From contig JBQNCN010000001.1 of the NCBI GenBank assembly GCA_052169395.1, positions 310,001-374,000 of the forward strand: a DNA stretch of 64,000 bases. The letters are read 5' to 3'. The notes under the pieces are model-generated. The model was not told the origin of the DNA. It did not search any database and worked only from the letters and a program-made list of their open reading frames with translations. The translations under genes were made by a program, and so were the position numbers. The DNA comes from Fimenecus sp052169395. Its GTDB lineage: Bacteria > Bacillota > Clostridia > Oscillospirales > Acutalibacteraceae. Every line of letters starts with the position of its first letter. Position 1 is the first letter of the stretch. Positions 63,951-64,000 of the stretch are shown piece by piece.

Positions 63951-64000
63951 CAGCGTTTACCGCTACTTTCTTTTATAAACTGAGCTTTTTCACCGGGTAC
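63950..64000 (-). CDS. def: C-terminal end of a gene upstream of fmt, probably peptide deformylase
   Basis: Sixteen codons read VPGEKAQFIKESSGKR and end at TGA, overlapping the fmt ATG. The rest is outside the window. Peptide deformylase is the usual gene directly ahead of fmt in Clostridia, so the name rests on position only. Confidence 0.4.
   Translation of the reverse strand, partial: VPGEKAQFIKESSGKR

Overview
The window is AT-rich chromosomal DNA of a low-GC Gram-positive bacterium, most likely a member of the Clostridia (Bacillota). The evidence is a tyrosine-specific T-box in front of tyrS, AddAB, ribonuclease M5, McsA/ClpC, a DUF4364 protein, near-consensus sigma-A promoters and RNIV-style terminators with short U-tracts. 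Almost every gene lies on the minus strand. The exceptions are the Na+/H+-type antiporter and tyrS (26.1-28.9 kb) and the birA-alr-DUF4364-comF-tRNA-Thr block (46.7-50.2 kb). No rRNA, CRISPR array, prophage or insertion sequence was seen.

Layout along the plus coordinate (minus-strand genes are transcribed right to left). From 0 to 10 kb there is one tightly packed chain. It starts with a pair of related membrane proteins (DUF5058-like and partner), then cyclophilin, an SAH/MTA-type deaminase, purine nucleoside phosphorylase, murC, a lone polyprenyl-phosphate sugar transferase, dCMP deaminase, alaA, pgk and tpiA. From 10.1 to 12.9 kb are serCA with its own promoter, and upstream of it an independent, strongly promoted structured RNA gene of about 315 nt. 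From 12.9 to 26.1 kb are an L,D-transpeptidase, addBA, rnmV, holA, comEC, a HIT protein and an RluA-type pseudouridine synthase. From 28.9 to 41.8 kb are a YjbR protein, a GPH-type sugar symporter, the protein quality-control block tig-clpP-clpX-tsaD, thrC with a phosphoesterase, and mcsA-mcsB-clpC.

From 42 to 46.5 kb is a complete UDP-L-FucNAc precursor pathway (capE, capG, capF homologues) with a nucleotidyltransferase-fold gene between capG and capF. From 51.3 to 63 kb is a polysaccharide locus: initiating sugar transferase, GT2, pyruvyl transferase, FrhB-like iron-sulphur protein, acyltransferase and an acyltransferase remnant, three glycosyltransferases, an EpsG/Wzy-like polymerase and a Wzx-like flippase. 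It follows def-fmt without a visible terminator and precedes ilvE. The two regions probably make one cell-surface polysaccharide containing FucNAc and possibly ketal-pyruvate and acyl groups.

The most unusual observations are these. (1) The structured RNA at 12.42-12.735 kb could not be assigned to a family with certainty. (2) The McsB homologue has lost several canonical kinase residues, and no ctsR accompanies it. (3) Two adjacent membrane proteins look like homologous halves of one uncharacterised complex. (4) Trigger factor carries a histone-like lysine/alanine tail. (5) ComEC has a C-terminal domain without the metallo-beta-lactamase metal motif.
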